DNA of 64,000 nt from [Leptolyngbya] sp. PCC 7376 (GTDB taxonomy: Bacteria; Cyanobacteriota; Cyanobacteriia; Cyanobacteriales; MRBY01): positions 3,704,036 to 3,768,035 of the forward strand of contig NC_019683.1 of NCBI RefSeq assembly GCF_000316605.1, written 5' to 3'. The translations under genes were made by a program, and so were the position numbers. Positions 46,854-56,985 of the stretch are shown piece by piece. The notes below the pieces were generated by a model. The model did no database searches. It saw nothing but the letters and a program-made list of their open reading frames with translations, and was not told the DNA's origin. Each line of letters starts with the position of its first letter. The first letter of the stretch is position 1.

Positions 46854-47073
46854 ACGTGAGTTCGGGATAAGAACAACAGGAAACAAGTCTTTCCTAATCT
46901 GGGTTTGAGACTTCTTGATTCTTTATTGAGCAGCGATTATTTTAGGCAATATTCTACTGATTGAGCTCAATCAATACGATATTTTCAATTAGAATGCTTT
47001 GTTGCGAATCAGTACATAGATAAAATTCCAACTTGTCGGAATTTCATCCTAATTCCTTAACCCGAACTCACGT
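46854..47073. repeat. IS982-type MITE (MITE 3), 220 bp
   Basis: It has the same ends as MITE 2 (ACGTGAGTTCGGGATAAG to CCCGAACTCACGT) and nearly identical body sequence. About 33 bases are lost after GATAAAATTCCA. No open frame is present. It stands between IS982 copy 7 and glgB, only about 35 bases from the glgB stop codon. Confidence 0.85.
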
Positions 47074-47106
47074 TATTTAGGGACTTCGCTATTTTGGAAA
47101 TTATAT

Positions 47107-49431
47107 TTAGGTGAGAGAGTGTGATTCAGTTTGAGATTGCTGGGAGGCGATCGCCTCAGCTGTGCGCTCACGATTAATTTTAAGAACAACCACGCCAAGT
47201 GATGGTAAACACAAATCGGCAGAGTAAGGCTGACCATGCATTCCCCACTCTTCAGTCCAGACTCCGCCAAAGTTTTTGTTATTACTGCCGCCAAACGTCT
47301 CCATATCACTTGTGAAAACCTCGTCATAGCAGCCCGCTTCGGGCATCCCAACCCGGTAATGCGGGTGTAACTGTGGTGTGAAATTACAAACCACAACTAA
47401 AAAGTCTTTAGGATCTTTTGCCCGGCGAACAAATGAAACTACACTATTTTGATTATCTGAGCAATCAATCCAGTCGAAACCTTCTTCCTCAAAATCTAGC
47501 TCATAGAGAGCTGGTTGCTCCTTATAAAAAGCATTTAAGGCAGCGAAGAAACTTTTTAACTTCGCATGAGGTTCATGATCGAGCAAATCCCAATTTAGAT
47601 CTGTCCAGACATTCCATTCATTCCACTGGCCAAACTCCATGCTCATAAACATTGTGTTCTTACCCGGATGCATAAACATGTAAGTAAACAATGCTCGAAC
47701 ATTTGCGAACTTTTGCCAGTCGTCTCCAGGCATTTTGCCAAGAATCGAACTCTTGCCATGGACAACTTCATCATGGGACAACGCCAACATATAGTTTTCG
47801 CTGAAGTGATACCACATGCTGAAGGTGATGCTGTTTTGATTATGCTGACGGAACCAGGGATCTGTACTGAAATAACTCAAGTTGTCATGCATCCAACCCA
47901 TATTCCATTTGAGGTTAAAGCCTAAGCCACCGAGATAAGTGGGACGTGACACCATAGGCCATGCTGTGGACTCTTCTGCCACAGAAATGACGCCAGGATA
48001 ATACTTGAAAATCAGGTTATTTGTTTGACGGAGGAAATCGACTGCTTCTAAATGCTCATTACCACCGTAATCATTCGGTAACCATTCTCCATCTTCACGG
48101 TCATAGTCGAGGTAAAGCATAGATGCAACTGCGTCTACCCGAATGCCATCGATATGATATTTGTCAAACCAAAATAAAGCATTCGCAACGAGGAAGTTAC
48201 GGATCTCATTTCGGTTGTAATTAAAGATTAAAGTTCCCCATTCTTTATGCTCACCTTTGCGAGGATCTGCATGTTCATAAAGATGTGTGCCATCGAAAAA
48301 CGCTAGGCCATGACCGTCTTTTGGGAAGTGGCCCGGAACCCAGTCCACCAAAACACCAATACCATTCGCATGACATTGGTCGATAAAGTACATCAAGTCT
48401 TCGGGACGACCAAAACGGGAGGTCGGTGCATAATAGCCGGTAACTTGATAACCCCAAGAACCATCAAAGGGATGCTCCGCAATCGGTAGTAGCTCGATAT
48501 GGGTATAGCCCATTTCTACGACATATGGAATGAGCTTATCTACTAGTTCATAGTAGCTAAGGTACCGTGCTCCTTCTTTTGTTTCGTTGACAGGAATAGG
48601 AGCTACTTCACCAGAGAGCAATGCCATTGGTTCTTCTGCGGAGGCATGTAGCCAAGAACCTAGGTGTAATTCATAAATGGAGACCGGTTGTTTGAGTGGA
48701 TCGCTCGCTTCACGCTGTTTGAGCCAAGCTTCATCATTCCATTCGTATTGGTCGAGATCTGCGACGATAGAAGCTGTATTGGGTCGGACTTCTTGGAAAA
48801 AACCGTAGGGGTCTGATTTTTCGTAGATATGTCCTTCGTAGTTCTTAATTTCGTATTTGTACTGGGTGTTGACACCTAGTTCTGGGATGAAAATGCCCCA
48901 AACACCGACGCCAAGTTTGCGCATTTGGTGTTCGCGTCCATCCCAATTATTAAAGTCACCAATGACGGAGATATTGCGAGCATTGGGTGCCCAAACAGAA
49001 AAGTAGACACCTTCGATACCTTTGATATTGAGGAGATGTGCGCCGAGCTTGTCATAAATGCGGTGGTGATTGCCTTCGGCGAATAAGTGGAGGTCTAGGT
49101 CGCTGATATGGGGGGCTTCGACGAATTCGTAAGGATCATAAATCGTGAAATAGTCATCGCCAGACTTGTATTTCAGTTTGTATTGAGGCGGTAACTCTTG
49201 CTCAAGAATACATTCAAAAAAGTTTGGATTATGCACCGATGTCATCGGGTATTCCTTTTGTGATACTGGATCGATGACCCAAGCCTGCTCAGCTCTAGGC
49301 AGATAGGTACGCACCAACCATGTCATTGTTCCGCCCAATTCAATGGAGTGATGGCCCAAAATAGTATGGGGATTGTCATGGTGGTTTGAAACGATCTGAT
49401 GAACTTGTTCAGATGTAGTCACAGTAGGCAT
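47107..49431 (-). CDS. glgB: 1,4-alpha-glucan branching enzyme
   Basis: GlgB makes alpha-1,6 branches in glycogen. The protein of about 774 residues has an N-terminal CBM48-like region, then the GH13 catalytic barrel with VDWVPGHFPKD, GIRVDAVASMLYLDY (nucleophile Asp), SVAEESTAW (acid Glu) and LALSHDEVVHGK. An extended N-terminal domain precedes the barrel, as in type 1 GlgB. ATG at 49431 is preferred; a GTG four codons earlier at 49443 is possible. The gene is transcribed alone and its 3' end is close to MITE 3. Confidence 0.96.
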   Translation of the reverse strand: MPTVTTSEQVHQIVSNHHDNPHTILGHHSIELGGTMTWLVRTYLPRAEQAWVIDPVSQKEYPMTSVHNPNFFECILEQELPPQYKLKYKSGDDYFTIYDPYEFVEAPHISDLDLHLFAEGNHHRIYDKLGAHLLNIKGIEGVYFSVWAPNARNISVIGDFNNWDGREHQMRKLGVGVWGIFIPELGVNTQYKYEIKNYEGHIYEKSDPYGFFQEVRPNTASIVADLDQYEWNDEAWLKQREASDPLKQPVSIYELHLGSWLHASAEEPMALLSGEVAPIPVNETKEGARYLSYYELVDKLIPYVVEMGYTHIELLPIAEHPFDGSWGYQVTGYYAPTSRFGRPEDLMYFIDQCHANGIGVLVDWVPGHFPKDGHGLAFFDGTHLYEHADPRKGEHKEWGTLIFNYNRNEIRNFLVANALFWFDKYHIDGIRVDAVASMLYLDYDREDGEWLPNDYGGNEHLEAVDFLRQTNNLIFKYYPGVISVAEESTAWPMVSRPTYLGGLGFNLKWNMGWMHDNLSYFSTDPWFRQHNQNSITFSMWYHFSENYMLALSHDEVVHGKSSILGKMPGDDWQKFANVRALFTYMFMHPGKNTMFMSMEFGQWNEWNVWTDLNWDLLDHEPHAKLKSFFAALNAFYKEQPALYELDFEEEGFDWIDCSDNQNSVVSFVRRAKDPKDFLVVVCNFTPQLHPHYRVGMPEAGCYDEVFTSDMETFGGSNNKNFGGVWTEEWGMHGQPYSADLCLPSLGVVVLKINRERTAEAIASQQSQTESHSLT

Positions 49432-49701
49432 TGTGGAAATCACCGGAGATAAATTGGGGTTATTGTTGTGGCAATAATTGTTTAGTTGCCTTAACCAAGG
49501 TTTGCCATGATGTGGCTAAAACAGGGTTATTTAGAGGAAAACTATCTAAGTTTGTAAGAGTTACATCTTAAAAATATTAACTTTTACATTAGTCGGTTTT
49601 CGAATTTAGGGAATCTTTCTGATGACGTATAGCCATGTTTCTACGGTATGAAGTCCTCTAGTCCTAGGGAGGCGATCGCCGAATGAATTGGCTATTGATA
49701 T

Positions 49702-50481
49702 TTAAAATAAATCCCGTTTACCACGTAATTTGCTAAAGACTCGCTCAGGATCTGGATGGTTAATCACGGCTTGAATCTCTGGACAATCACATCGTAAAAA
49801 AGGATTAGTTTGTTTCTCAAGACTGAGCAAGCTGGGGATTGTGGGCTGATTTTGGTTTCTAAGGATTTGTACTCGCTGAAATCGTTCTTGCAACTGAGGA
49901 TTCTTGGTTTGGAGACCGAGAGCAAAACGCAAGTTGGTCAAAGTATATTCATGGGCACACCATATATTTGTCTGATCGGGTAGTGCCCGAATCCGCTGGA
50001 GCGATCGCCACATTTGTGAGGGATTACCTTCGAGTAAGCGACCACAGCCCCCAGCAAACAGAGTATCTCCACAAAATAAATCCCCCATCGCATCCGGTGC
50101 AATAGGGGGAAAATAATAAACAATATGACCTTGGGTATGGCCGGGGACAAACATGATTTCAGCGGTGCGACCAAAAATCTCTAGGTGATCGCCTTCTTTG
50201 AGACGGTCTGTTTGACCAGGGATGCGACCTTGATGCCAGTCATGTTCACTCGCGTACACTTTTGCGTCTGGAAAATGTGCTAAAAGTTGTCGATTACCAC
50301 CGATGTGATCATGGTGATGGTGGGTAATTAAAATCGCTGTTAATTGTAAATTTTCCTGCTGGAGGTAAGTCAATGCAACCTTGCCATCTCCTGGATCCAC
50401 AGCTACTGCTTGCCCGACGGAGCGATCGCCCAAAATAAAAATATAATTGTCATGAAAAGCTGGTAGACGGATAATTTCCAT
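49702..50481 (-). CDS. gloB: Hydroxyacylglutathione hydrolase (glyoxalase II)
   Basis: GloB hydrolyses S-lactoylglutathione to lactate and glutathione, finishing the pathway begun by GloA (28123-28518). The 259-residue protein is a metallo-beta-lactamase-fold enzyme with the metal-binding [10 protein letters not shown] (His54-His59), [23 protein letters not shown] and the C-terminal [12 protein letters not shown] glutathione-binding region. All ligands are present. It is divergent from the small gene at 50567, with about 85 bases between. Confidence 0.95.
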   Translation of the reverse strand: MEIIRLPAFHDNYIFILGDRSVGQAVAVDPGDGKVALTYLQQENLQLTAILITHHHHDHIGGNRQLLAHFPDAKVYASEHDWHQGRIPGQTDRLKEGDHLEIFGRTAEIMFVPGHTQGHIVYYFPPIAPDAMGDLFCGDTLFAGGCGRLLEGNPSQMWRSLQRIRALPDQTNIWCAHEYTLTNLRFALGLQTKNPQLQERFQRVQILRNQNQPTIPSLLSLEKQTNPFLRCDCPEIQAVINHPDPERVFSKLRGKRDLF

Positions 50482-50566
50482 AATTTTCCAGAAACGTTTC
50501 GCAGTATCGCGTCGATAGTATCAAGATTGGTCTTAAACTGGCTGTAACGTCTGTCCCGTTTGAGCT

Positions 50567-50785
50567 ATGCCCACCACCAACTTAGAAATTTTGATGAATA
50601 TTCAACAAGTGTGCGATCGCATCCTCAGTGCCGGCGAACTCACCCGCGATGAACATATGCAATTGATGACAACTTGCCTGAATGATGCCCTTGTGAATAC
50701 CGACGAACGTCACAGCATTAATCGTGTGCTTGATGAAATTCAGTTCGGGAAACTTCAATTTGTAGAACCCGAACCTGCCAGCTAA
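50567..50785 (+). CDS. Small conserved protein of unknown function
   Basis: The 72-residue protein is acidic and mainly helical, with no membrane segment: MPTTNLEILMNIQQVCDRIL, then TRDEHMQLMTTCLNDALVNT and NRVLDEIQFGKLQFVEPE. It fits the size and style of small proteins conserved in cyanobacteria, but I do not recognise its family by name. A second ATG ten codons downstream (50597) is possible. It converges on ilvE, whose stop is 22 bases away. Confidence 0.65.
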   Translation: MPTTNLEILMNIQQVCDRILSAGELTRDEHMQLMTTCLNDALVNTDERHSINRVLDEIQFGKLQFVEPEPAS

Positions 50786-50807
50786 TTTGAGTATTTCGTC
50801 TCAAAAA

Positions 50808-51722
50808 TTAGTTCAAAGGAATTTTGTAAACCCATTCGGAGAATTCACTATCTTGATTTTTAGTGATCGCAGTGAGCTTATCGCGTAACTTTTCTGTGAT
50901 CGGGCGATCGCCGGGCAACTTATAGTTCTCAATCTGCTTTACAGGAGTCACCTTCGCTGCCGTACCACTGAGAAATACCTCATCCGCAATTAACAGCTCA
51001 GTCTTATCTATAGGACGTTCAATCACCTCAATCCCAAAGTTTTTCGCCAAAGTAATAATGCTATCGCGGGTAATCCCTTCAAGGATGTCTTGATCCGAAC
51101 CCGGCGTAATCAGTTTGCCATCTCGCACAATAAAGACGTTCATCCCAGATGCTTCACAGACTTTACCTTGAGAATTCATCAAAAGCGCTTCATCAAATCC
51201 AGATGCAACCGCTTCGGTTTTTGCTAGGGCTGACGCAATATATGCACCACTAATTTTGCCCCGCAATGGAAAACTCCGATCCTCTTGTCTTGTCCAAGAA
51301 CTAATCCGGCAGGAAATACCATCAGGAGATAGATAATCGCCTAGTTCTAGACCATAGACAAAAAAGTCTTTGTCAATTTTGTGGAGGCGGGGCGCAATAC
51401 CTAGATCAGATGTATAGACAAATGGACGAATATAGAACGATTTTTCAGGGCGATTCTTTTTTACAAAGTCGACGATGACATGCTCAATTTTGTCCGCAGG
51501 TAAATCAAATTGAAGGAAGTTTGCGCTATTGCTGAGACGACGGCAGTGGCGCTCTAAACGGAATAATAAAATCTGGCTTGGATCGTTCGGATCAGGGATA
51601 CCCCGTAACCCGCCAAATGCGCCTGTGCCGTAGTGCAATGCATGGGTTGCGATGGAAATGTTTGCTTCTGCAAACGGAACAAATTTTCCTTGAAAATAGG
51701 CGCTAGGGAGAAAATTATGCAT
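50808..51722 (-). CDS. ilvE: Branched-chain amino acid aminotransferase
   Basis: IlvE is the last step of leucine, isoleucine and valine synthesis. The 304-residue class IV PLP enzyme has AYFQGKFVPFAEANISIATH, HYGTGAFGGLRGI, the PLP Lys in ISGAYIASALAKTEAVASGF, EALLMNSQGKVCEASGMNVF and VFLSGTAAKVTPVKQI. The motifs separate it from D-amino acid aminotransferase, although the substrate range is broad in this group. It has a GC-poor 75-base gap to the M61 peptidase gene on the same strand. Confidence 0.93.
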   Translation of the reverse strand: MHNFLPSAYFQGKFVPFAEANISIATHALHYGTGAFGGLRGIPDPNDPSQILLFRLERHCRRLSNSANFLQFDLPADKIEHVIVDFVKKNRPEKSFYIRPFVYTSDLGIAPRLHKIDKDFFVYGLELGDYLSPDGISCRISSWTRQEDRSFPLRGKISGAYIASALAKTEAVASGFDEALLMNSQGKVCEASGMNVFIVRDGKLITPGSDQDILEGITRDSIITLAKNFGIEVIERPIDKTELLIADEVFLSGTAAKVTPVKQIENYKLPGDRPITEKLRDKLTAITKNQDSEFSEWVYKIPLN

Positions 51723-51797
51723 TGGGTTAAGGAGCAGGCGACTTTAGTCGATGTAAATTTAATTTTGATGGTTCTGGTCAACGATTAAGGAGTGGGA

Positions 51798-53585
51798 TTA
51801 GCGATTGAGCCAACCGGTTAATCTCGCTTGTTGTTGGGCAGAAGCTTTCGGATTTTTCTTTACTTGATAACGGCTAGGCTGAGGTTCAGCGAGCGTCACA
51901 TCAAGGGTTTTAAGTTGATCCTGTTGAAAAATCGTGATCGAAATTGTATCACCTGCATGGTAGTTCTGGAGGCGTTTCTTCAGTTGCTCGGTGTTCACAC
52001 GGTAGCCGGCTATCGCCAAGATTTCGTCCTTTGGATCAATTCCTGCGATATGGGCAGGAGACCCACTATTCACAGATTTCACCACTGTGCGATTGTGTTT
52101 GTCTTTTATCTCTGCACCGAGATAAGGAATCTTTTCATCCTCATAGACGGGCTCTAAAAGTAATCCAAATGCATTAAGGGATTCGGCAAGGGGCAATTCT
52201 TCAGTGGTATGGAGATAACGTACGAAAAAGTCCGCCAAATCACAATCCGCAACGTCAGCAATAATATTTTCTACTTCGGATGGTGTAAAACCAATTTCGT
52301 CCTTCCCAAACTCTTGCCATAGCCGTTGCATTACGTCATCAAGAGATTTTTGATTATCGTGGCGATCGCGAATCATCAGATCCAGCATTAACGACACCAT
52401 AGCCCCTTTGAGATAATAGGACATCTGATTATTATTGCTGTTGGCATCACGGCGATAGAGCTTAATCCAGGCATCAAAACTGGATTCTGCTAGGGGCTGA
52501 ACTAAGCGACCTGGCGTCTTAAGATAGCGCGTAATATCTTTGCTCAGACTCTCTAGGAAAAAGTCCTCGTCATAAATCTCGGCCCAGCGCGGAATAATGA
52601 GATCGTAATAACTGGTGACTCCCTCAGCAAACCAGAGAGAAGTTGTATAGTTCTCGTTTTCGTAATCAAAGATTTCGAGAGCTTTCGGGCGAATACGCTT
52701 AATGTTCCACAGATGGAAAAATTCGTGGGCAACGAGCTGCATAAAGCGGTTGTAATTATCCTTTTCTCCAAACCCAAAACGTGGGTAATTTAACGAACAG
52801 CTTTCTTTATGCTCTAAGCCACCATAGCCACTGCCTGACAGGTGCAATAGGAACATATATTCATCGTAGGGTAAACCTCCACCATAGATATCAGCTTCGA
52901 CTTGAATGATTTTTTTCGTGTCGGCGATCGCCTTGTCTGCGTCAAAATCCCCATCACCCCAAACAACCCAGCGGTGAGGCTTATCAGCATAGAGAAATTC
53001 ATAACTCTCATGAATGCCGACTTCCACCGGACTATCCACCAGCACATCAAAATTGTCCGCCCAAAACCGTGTTTCCGAATCCTCTAGCAATGGCAAAGTT
53101 GTATTAATCTGCCATGCTTCATTTGGCGGTTCGATATCGAGAATAAAAGATTGATTTTGATGTCCTTCAACAAAGAAAAAGAGGGCAGCGCTATTGAAGT
53201 AACCATGGGTATTATCGAGGTGATTGGTGCGTACCGTGAGTTCATTCGCAAAAACTCGATAACAAATGGTGACTGTCTCTGCTGTATCAGTCGTAATTTG
53301 CCAGTGATTTTTCCCTTGTTTTTGCCAAGAGAGCGGTGTTTCAGGAGCTGTGGCGATCGCCTGAAAATCCTGAACATGGCGGGCATATTCCCGGACTAAA
53401 TAAGAACCTGGTGTCCATACGGGCATCTTCAAATCCAAAACAGCCTTAGACCAATTGTCGATCTGAATCGTTACTTCAAACAAATGCTGGTGGGGATTTG
53501 GCATCTTCACGCCATAAGTGATCCCTACCAATGCCTCACGTTTTACGGCTTTCGAAAGCTCTGCAGAAGTAACTGTTTTACCCAT
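51798..53585 (-). CDS. M61-family aminopeptidase with PDZ domain
   Basis: The 595-residue protein has an N-terminal beta-rich domain, a catalytic domain with the zinc motif HEFFH at 287-291 (LVAHEFFHLWNIKRIRP) and a downstream Glu in WFAEGVTSYYD, and a C-terminal PDZ domain (after about 480, VVKSVNSGSPAHIAGIDPKD). This is the glycyl aminopeptidase (M61) layout. There is no clear signal peptide, so it may act in the cytoplasm. The first start is used; an internal Met28 gives a shorter form. The Crp-type gene lies 16 bases upstream, on the same strand, so they may share a transcript. Confidence 0.9.
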   Translation of the reverse strand: MGKTVTSAELSKAVKREALVGITYGVKMPNPHQHLFEVTIQIDNWSKAVLDLKMPVWTPGSYLVREYARHVQDFQAIATAPETPLSWQKQGKNHWQITTDTAETVTICYRVFANELTVRTNHLDNTHGYFNSAALFFFVEGHQNQSFILDIEPPNEAWQINTTLPLLEDSETRFWADNFDVLVDSPVEVGIHESYEFLYADKPHRWVVWGDGDFDADKAIADTKKIIQVEADIYGGGLPYDEYMFLLHLSGSGYGGLEHKESCSLNYPRFGFGEKDNYNRFMQLVAHEFFHLWNIKRIRPKALEIFDYENENYTTSLWFAEGVTSYYDLIIPRWAEIYDEDFFLESLSKDITRYLKTPGRLVQPLAESSFDAWIKLYRRDANSNNNQMSYYLKGAMVSLMLDLMIRDRHDNQKSLDDVMQRLWQEFGKDEIGFTPSEVENIIADVADCDLADFFVRYLHTTEELPLAESLNAFGLLLEPVYEDEKIPYLGAEIKDKHNRTVVKSVNSGSPAHIAGIDPKDEILAIAGYRVNTEQLKKRLQNYHAGDTISITIFQQDQLKTLDVTLAEPQPSRYQVKKNPKASAQQQARLTGWLNR

Positions 53586-53600
53586 TAGTTAAGATTTATC

Positions 53601-54278
53601 CTAAGCCCGCCCGGCTAGATTCGATAATTGCTTGAAATTAATAAAATGAATAGTAGCATCGTCCATCTCCAGCCAACCCTTGCTCTGCAGCTTCGTTAGG
53701 ATAATTTCGACTTCTTTAGGCTTAATGTCCGCAACCTCGGCAAGATCTGTTGCTGGGATATTAATAATTCTGACCCCTTGATCTGTTGCTTCACCATAGC
53801 TCTCCGCTAATAAAATCAAGGTTTTTGCTAATTTCAGAGCAGGAGGTTGATTACGCCATTGGAAGCGAGCATTGGCATTACGTAATCGCTGAACCATCAG
53901 TTGCAACATTTTGTGATGAAGCTGATGATCGCGAAAGAGAGTCTGAATAAATCTCTGGGCAGAAACACTCAGTAAACTCACTTGAGACAAAGCCACCACG
54001 TCCGTCGACCGAGGAGATTCGTCAAGAATGGCCATCTCACCAAAGAAATCTCCCTGCCCCAAAATCGCAAGGGTCATTGTGCTCTCACCCGTCAAACGCC
54101 GCACTTTCACCCAACCTGATTGGATAAAATAAACAGCATTTCCCCACGAGTCTTCCATGAGTACGGTGCGTCCCACCGGATACTGATGTTCTGTGGTGAT
54201 TGATAAAAGCCCTTCGATGGTTTCAGGGCTTGCGTTGCCGAAGAGAGGGAAAAGCTCACTAAAAGCTTTAGTATCCAT
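53601..54278 (-). CDS. Crp/Fnr-family transcription regulator
   Basis: The 225-residue protein has an N-terminal cyclic-nucleotide-binding fold with YFIQSGWVKVRRL, then GQGDFFGEMAILDESPRSTDVVA where cAMP-binding members usually have an RSxxV/A pattern. A dimer helix follows and a C-terminal winged helix-turn-helix starts near residue 150 (IINIPATDLAEVADIKPKEV). The ligand is not certain from the sequence. It is expressed ahead of the M61 peptidase gene. It could regulate itself, but no matching palindrome was identified. Confidence 0.88.
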   Translation of the reverse strand: MDTKAFSELFPLFGNASPETIEGLLSITTEHQYPVGRTVLMEDSWGNAVYFIQSGWVKVRRLTGESTMTLAILGQGDFFGEMAILDESPRSTDVVALSQVSLLSVSAQRFIQTLFRDHQLHHKMLQLMVQRLRNANARFQWRNQPPALKLAKTLILLAESYGEATDQGVRIINIPATDLAEVADIKPKEVEIILTKLQSKGWLEMDDATIHFINFKQLSNLAGRA

Positions 54279-54803
54279 GAAATATTGCCGAAATAATCAG
54301 AACAAAAACGTAAGGTAAGAGATGGTTATTTCGTAGACTCTCGTAACCATTCATCTTCTAAGCATAGCTTAATTTTTGTGGGACTATCGCTCGTCTTTAA
54401 ACACAGAGCAATACCCGAAGGAGGAACATCATAGTATCTGAGCTGGAAGCTCCACTATCATAATTTTCTTTTACTATTTCCTCTTTTTTTTCTGTCTTAA
54501 TTCATCCTTTGTTATGGTTTAACTAGGTGTTTGAATTCTGCCATATTTGAAGGGCCCAATGCTTGGTGGTATTGCTTCAGAGAAAACCGTTGGGGTGATT
54601 GTTTGGTCTTGCTTTACCGCTCGTTTATGGTTTGCAATCAGGGAAATAAATAAGTGGTTTTTCGAAAATAATTTGGAGTAAAAATTCCTTTAGAGTTTAT
54701 TTTCTTTGATCGTCTTGTTGGGCAAAATGGGTAATGTATTTAGGATTTACCGTTGTTGCCATTGCATCGCCTTGTTTGTATGAATATTTTAGAGTTTGTT
54801 TTT
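54279..54803. other. Intergenic region between the Crp-type gene and the pilin gene
   Basis: About 500 bases lie between divergent genes. It is AT-rich, has no long frame and no HIP1 site that I can see. It should hold both promoters. I see no recognisable RNA or repeat. Confidence 0.4.
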
Positions 54804-55325
54804 ATGATGCTCATTTACAAAGACGATAAAAGCAATGGCAAATACCGAGATAATAATGCTTCTGGCTTTACACTCATTGAGTTACTTGTCGTGATTATTA
54901 TGATTGGGATTTTGGGGGCGATCGCCTTGCCAGCCTTCCTTAGCCAAGCAGCCAAAGCTAGGCAATCTGAAGCCAAATCCTTCGTCGGTGCCATTAACCG
55001 TGCCCAACAGGCTTACATGATGGAAAGGCTTGAATTTGCCGATAGCGTTGAGCGTCTTGATCTTGTGAGAAATAAGAAATCTCAATATTATTCCTACAGT
55101 TTCGTCGTTACACAAACTCAAGGTTCAGTTGTGGCTATCCCTTTAGTTGAGGATACTGGTAAGACATACACTGGCGCCGCAACACTCTATCAAAATAAAG
55201 CACTTGTAAAAACAATTATTTGCGAATCACCGCAGCAAGGTTCCGAGATTCAAAAAGTACCAGAATGGGATGCAACAAATTCCGCATTGTTTTGTCCTGA
55301 TCCAATGAATAACATCACTAACTAG
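54804..55325 (+). CDS. Type IV pilin-like protein (prepilin)
   Basis: The product has a prepilin leader of about 19 residues ending in NNASG, then FTLIELLVVIIMIGILGAIA. The cleavage by PilD lies between Gly and Phe, and the Glu at mature position 5 is present. The mature part has about 155 residues with ALPAFLSQAAKARQSEAKSF, and two Cys near the C-terminus (IICESP and LFCPDP) that could form the disulfide loop. It resembles the cyanobacterial PilA/GspG-like pilins. The start is one of the paired ATGs at 54804 or 54807; the ORF is open further back. Single gene, role in motility or secretion. Confidence 0.87.
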   Translation: MMLIYKDDKSNGKYRDNNASGFTLIELLVVIIMIGILGAIALPAFLSQAAKARQSEAKSFVGAINRAQQAYMMERLEFADSVERLDLVRNKKSQYYSYSFVVTQTQGSVVAIPLVEDTGKTYTGAATLYQNKALVKTIICESPQQGSEIQKVPEWDATNSALFCPDPMNNITN

Positions 55326-55442
55326 TATTTCCCAGCTCAGGTCGTATCCATTAGTTAATTAAAATTTGGATTCATAAATTTTTGCAGAGGAGCTCAAGCT
55401 TCTCCAGGTAATGATCTTCATACTAGAGTTAGTCAATTTTTA

Positions 55443-56975
55443 TTGTTGCTAACTGTGCTAAAAACATTAGATTTAGAGCTGACGCTTTCGAAACAAGATT
55501 ATAAAATTCAGATTGATGAGCTGATGGGTCAGTTGCGAGCGCTTCAAAATGCTTGTTGGCAACACAAGCTTCCAGTGGCAGTGGTTTTGGAAGGATGGGC
55601 TGCTGCCGGAAAAGGCGCCTTAGTCAAAAAAATGACCCGTTATATGGATCCCCGTGGGTTTTCTGTCTTACCGATTTTTGAACCATCTTCACGAGAGGAA
55701 CGTTATCCTTTTTTGTGGCGATTCTGGCATAAGCTACCCGCGCGTGGAAGTGTCGCTTTTTTCTATCACAGTTGGTATACACATCTTTTAGAAGATAGGC
55801 TATTTGAGCGGCTACCTGCTGAAGATGTGCCGATGGTCATACGAACAGTGAATAGTTTTGAGCGACAGCTAGTGGAAGATGGCATGGCGATCGCCAAATT
55901 TTGGATTCATTTATCACAGGATGAACTAAAAAAACGCCTTAAAAAGGCGGCCAAAGATGAGCTCGAAGCATGGCGGGTACGGCCAGAAGATTGGCAACAG
56001 GCAGAAAATTATCGGCAATATAGTCAACTTGCTGAAGAAATGTTGATTCAGACCAGCACAGGAGCTGCGCCTTGGGTTTTGGTCGAAGGGGATGATCGTC
56101 GTTGGGCGAGGGTTAAGGTGCTTTCTCAGTTAGTTGCGACCATCACAGAAGCTTTGGATCGTCGTCGGATTGAATTGCCTGCGTCAGTTCCTCTCAAGCC
56201 ACAAAAAGAGCTTTCTCCCACTGAGCCAGATTTTCTCGCGAAGGCTGATCTAAATCTCAAGCTAGAGTTAGACGAATACAAAGAACGTTTACGGGCAGCA
56301 CAGCTTAAATTACGGCAGTTACAACAACAAATTCATAATTATCAATTGCCTGTTTTATTGATGTTTGAGGGTTGGGATGCAGCTGGAAAAGGCGGGGCAA
56401 TTAAACGATTAACGGAAGTGCTTGACCCTCGCAGCTATAAGGTGGATGCTTTTGCTGCGCCAACGACTGAGGAGCATCAATATCATTATCTTTGGCGATT
56501 TTCGCGGCGACTACCAGGGAAAGGAACAATCGGAATTTTTGACCGCAGTTGGTATGGGCGAGTACTTGTCGAACGGGTTGAAAATTTTGCGACTGAGTTG
56601 GAATGGCGGCGAGCTTACCGAGAGCTGAATGAGTTTGAGGCGGAGCTTGTTCATTCTGGCTACGTCATTCTTAAATTTTGGCTCCATATCAATCAAGATG
56701 AGCAGTTAGCAAGGTTTGATCAGCGAAAAAATGATCCTTTCAAGCAGTACAAATTGACAGAAGAGGATTGGCGGAATCGTGAGCAATGGGGTCTATATGA
56801 GGTGGCTGTTAATCAAATGATCGCCCGGACAAATACGCCTGCGGCCCCTTGGACAGTGGTCCCGGCGAATGACAAGCTTTATGCGCGGGTGTTTGTGATT
56901 GAAACAGTTATTGAAGCGGTGCAAAACAAACTGGATCAGCTGAAAAAATTAGCGAAGAAAAAGGCGAAAAGTTAA
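55443..56975 (+). CDS. Two-domain polyphosphate kinase 2 (polyphosphate:AMP phosphotransferase type)
   Basis: The 510-residue protein has two PPK2 domains. Domain 1 covers about 20-245 with Walker A GWAAAGKG (51-58), and YHSW (108-111) in place of the usual DRSW. Domain 2 covers about 275-495 with GWDAAGKGG (311-318) and DRSWYGR (367-373). Both are fused as in class II PPK2 enzymes, which phosphorylate AMP to ADP from polyphosphate. Only the second domain keeps the full catalytic set. The first start (TTG 55443) or GTG 55455 are both possible. It is followed by folK in the opposite direction, only 10 bases away. Confidence 0.9.
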   Translation: MLLTVLKTLDLELTLSKQDYKIQIDELMGQLRALQNACWQHKLPVAVVLEGWAAAGKGALVKKMTRYMDPRGFSVLPIFEPSSREERYPFLWRFWHKLPARGSVAFFYHSWYTHLLEDRLFERLPAEDVPMVIRTVNSFERQLVEDGMAIAKFWIHLSQDELKKRLKKAAKDELEAWRVRPEDWQQAENYRQYSQLAEEMLIQTSTGAAPWVLVEGDDRRWARVKVLSQLVATITEALDRRRIELPASVPLKPQKELSPTEPDFLAKADLNLKLELDEYKERLRAAQLKLRQLQQQIHNYQLPVLLMFEGWDAAGKGGAIKRLTEVLDPRSYKVDAFAAPTTEEHQYHYLWRFSRRLPGKGTIGIFDRSWYGRVLVERVENFATELEWRRAYRELNEFEAELVHSGYVILKFWLHINQDEQLARFDQRKNDPFKQYKLTEEDWRNREQWGLYEVAVNQMIARTNTPAAPWTVVPANDKLYARVFVIETVIEAVQNKLDQLKKLAKKKAKS

Positions 56976-56985
56976 ATTTGTTGCC

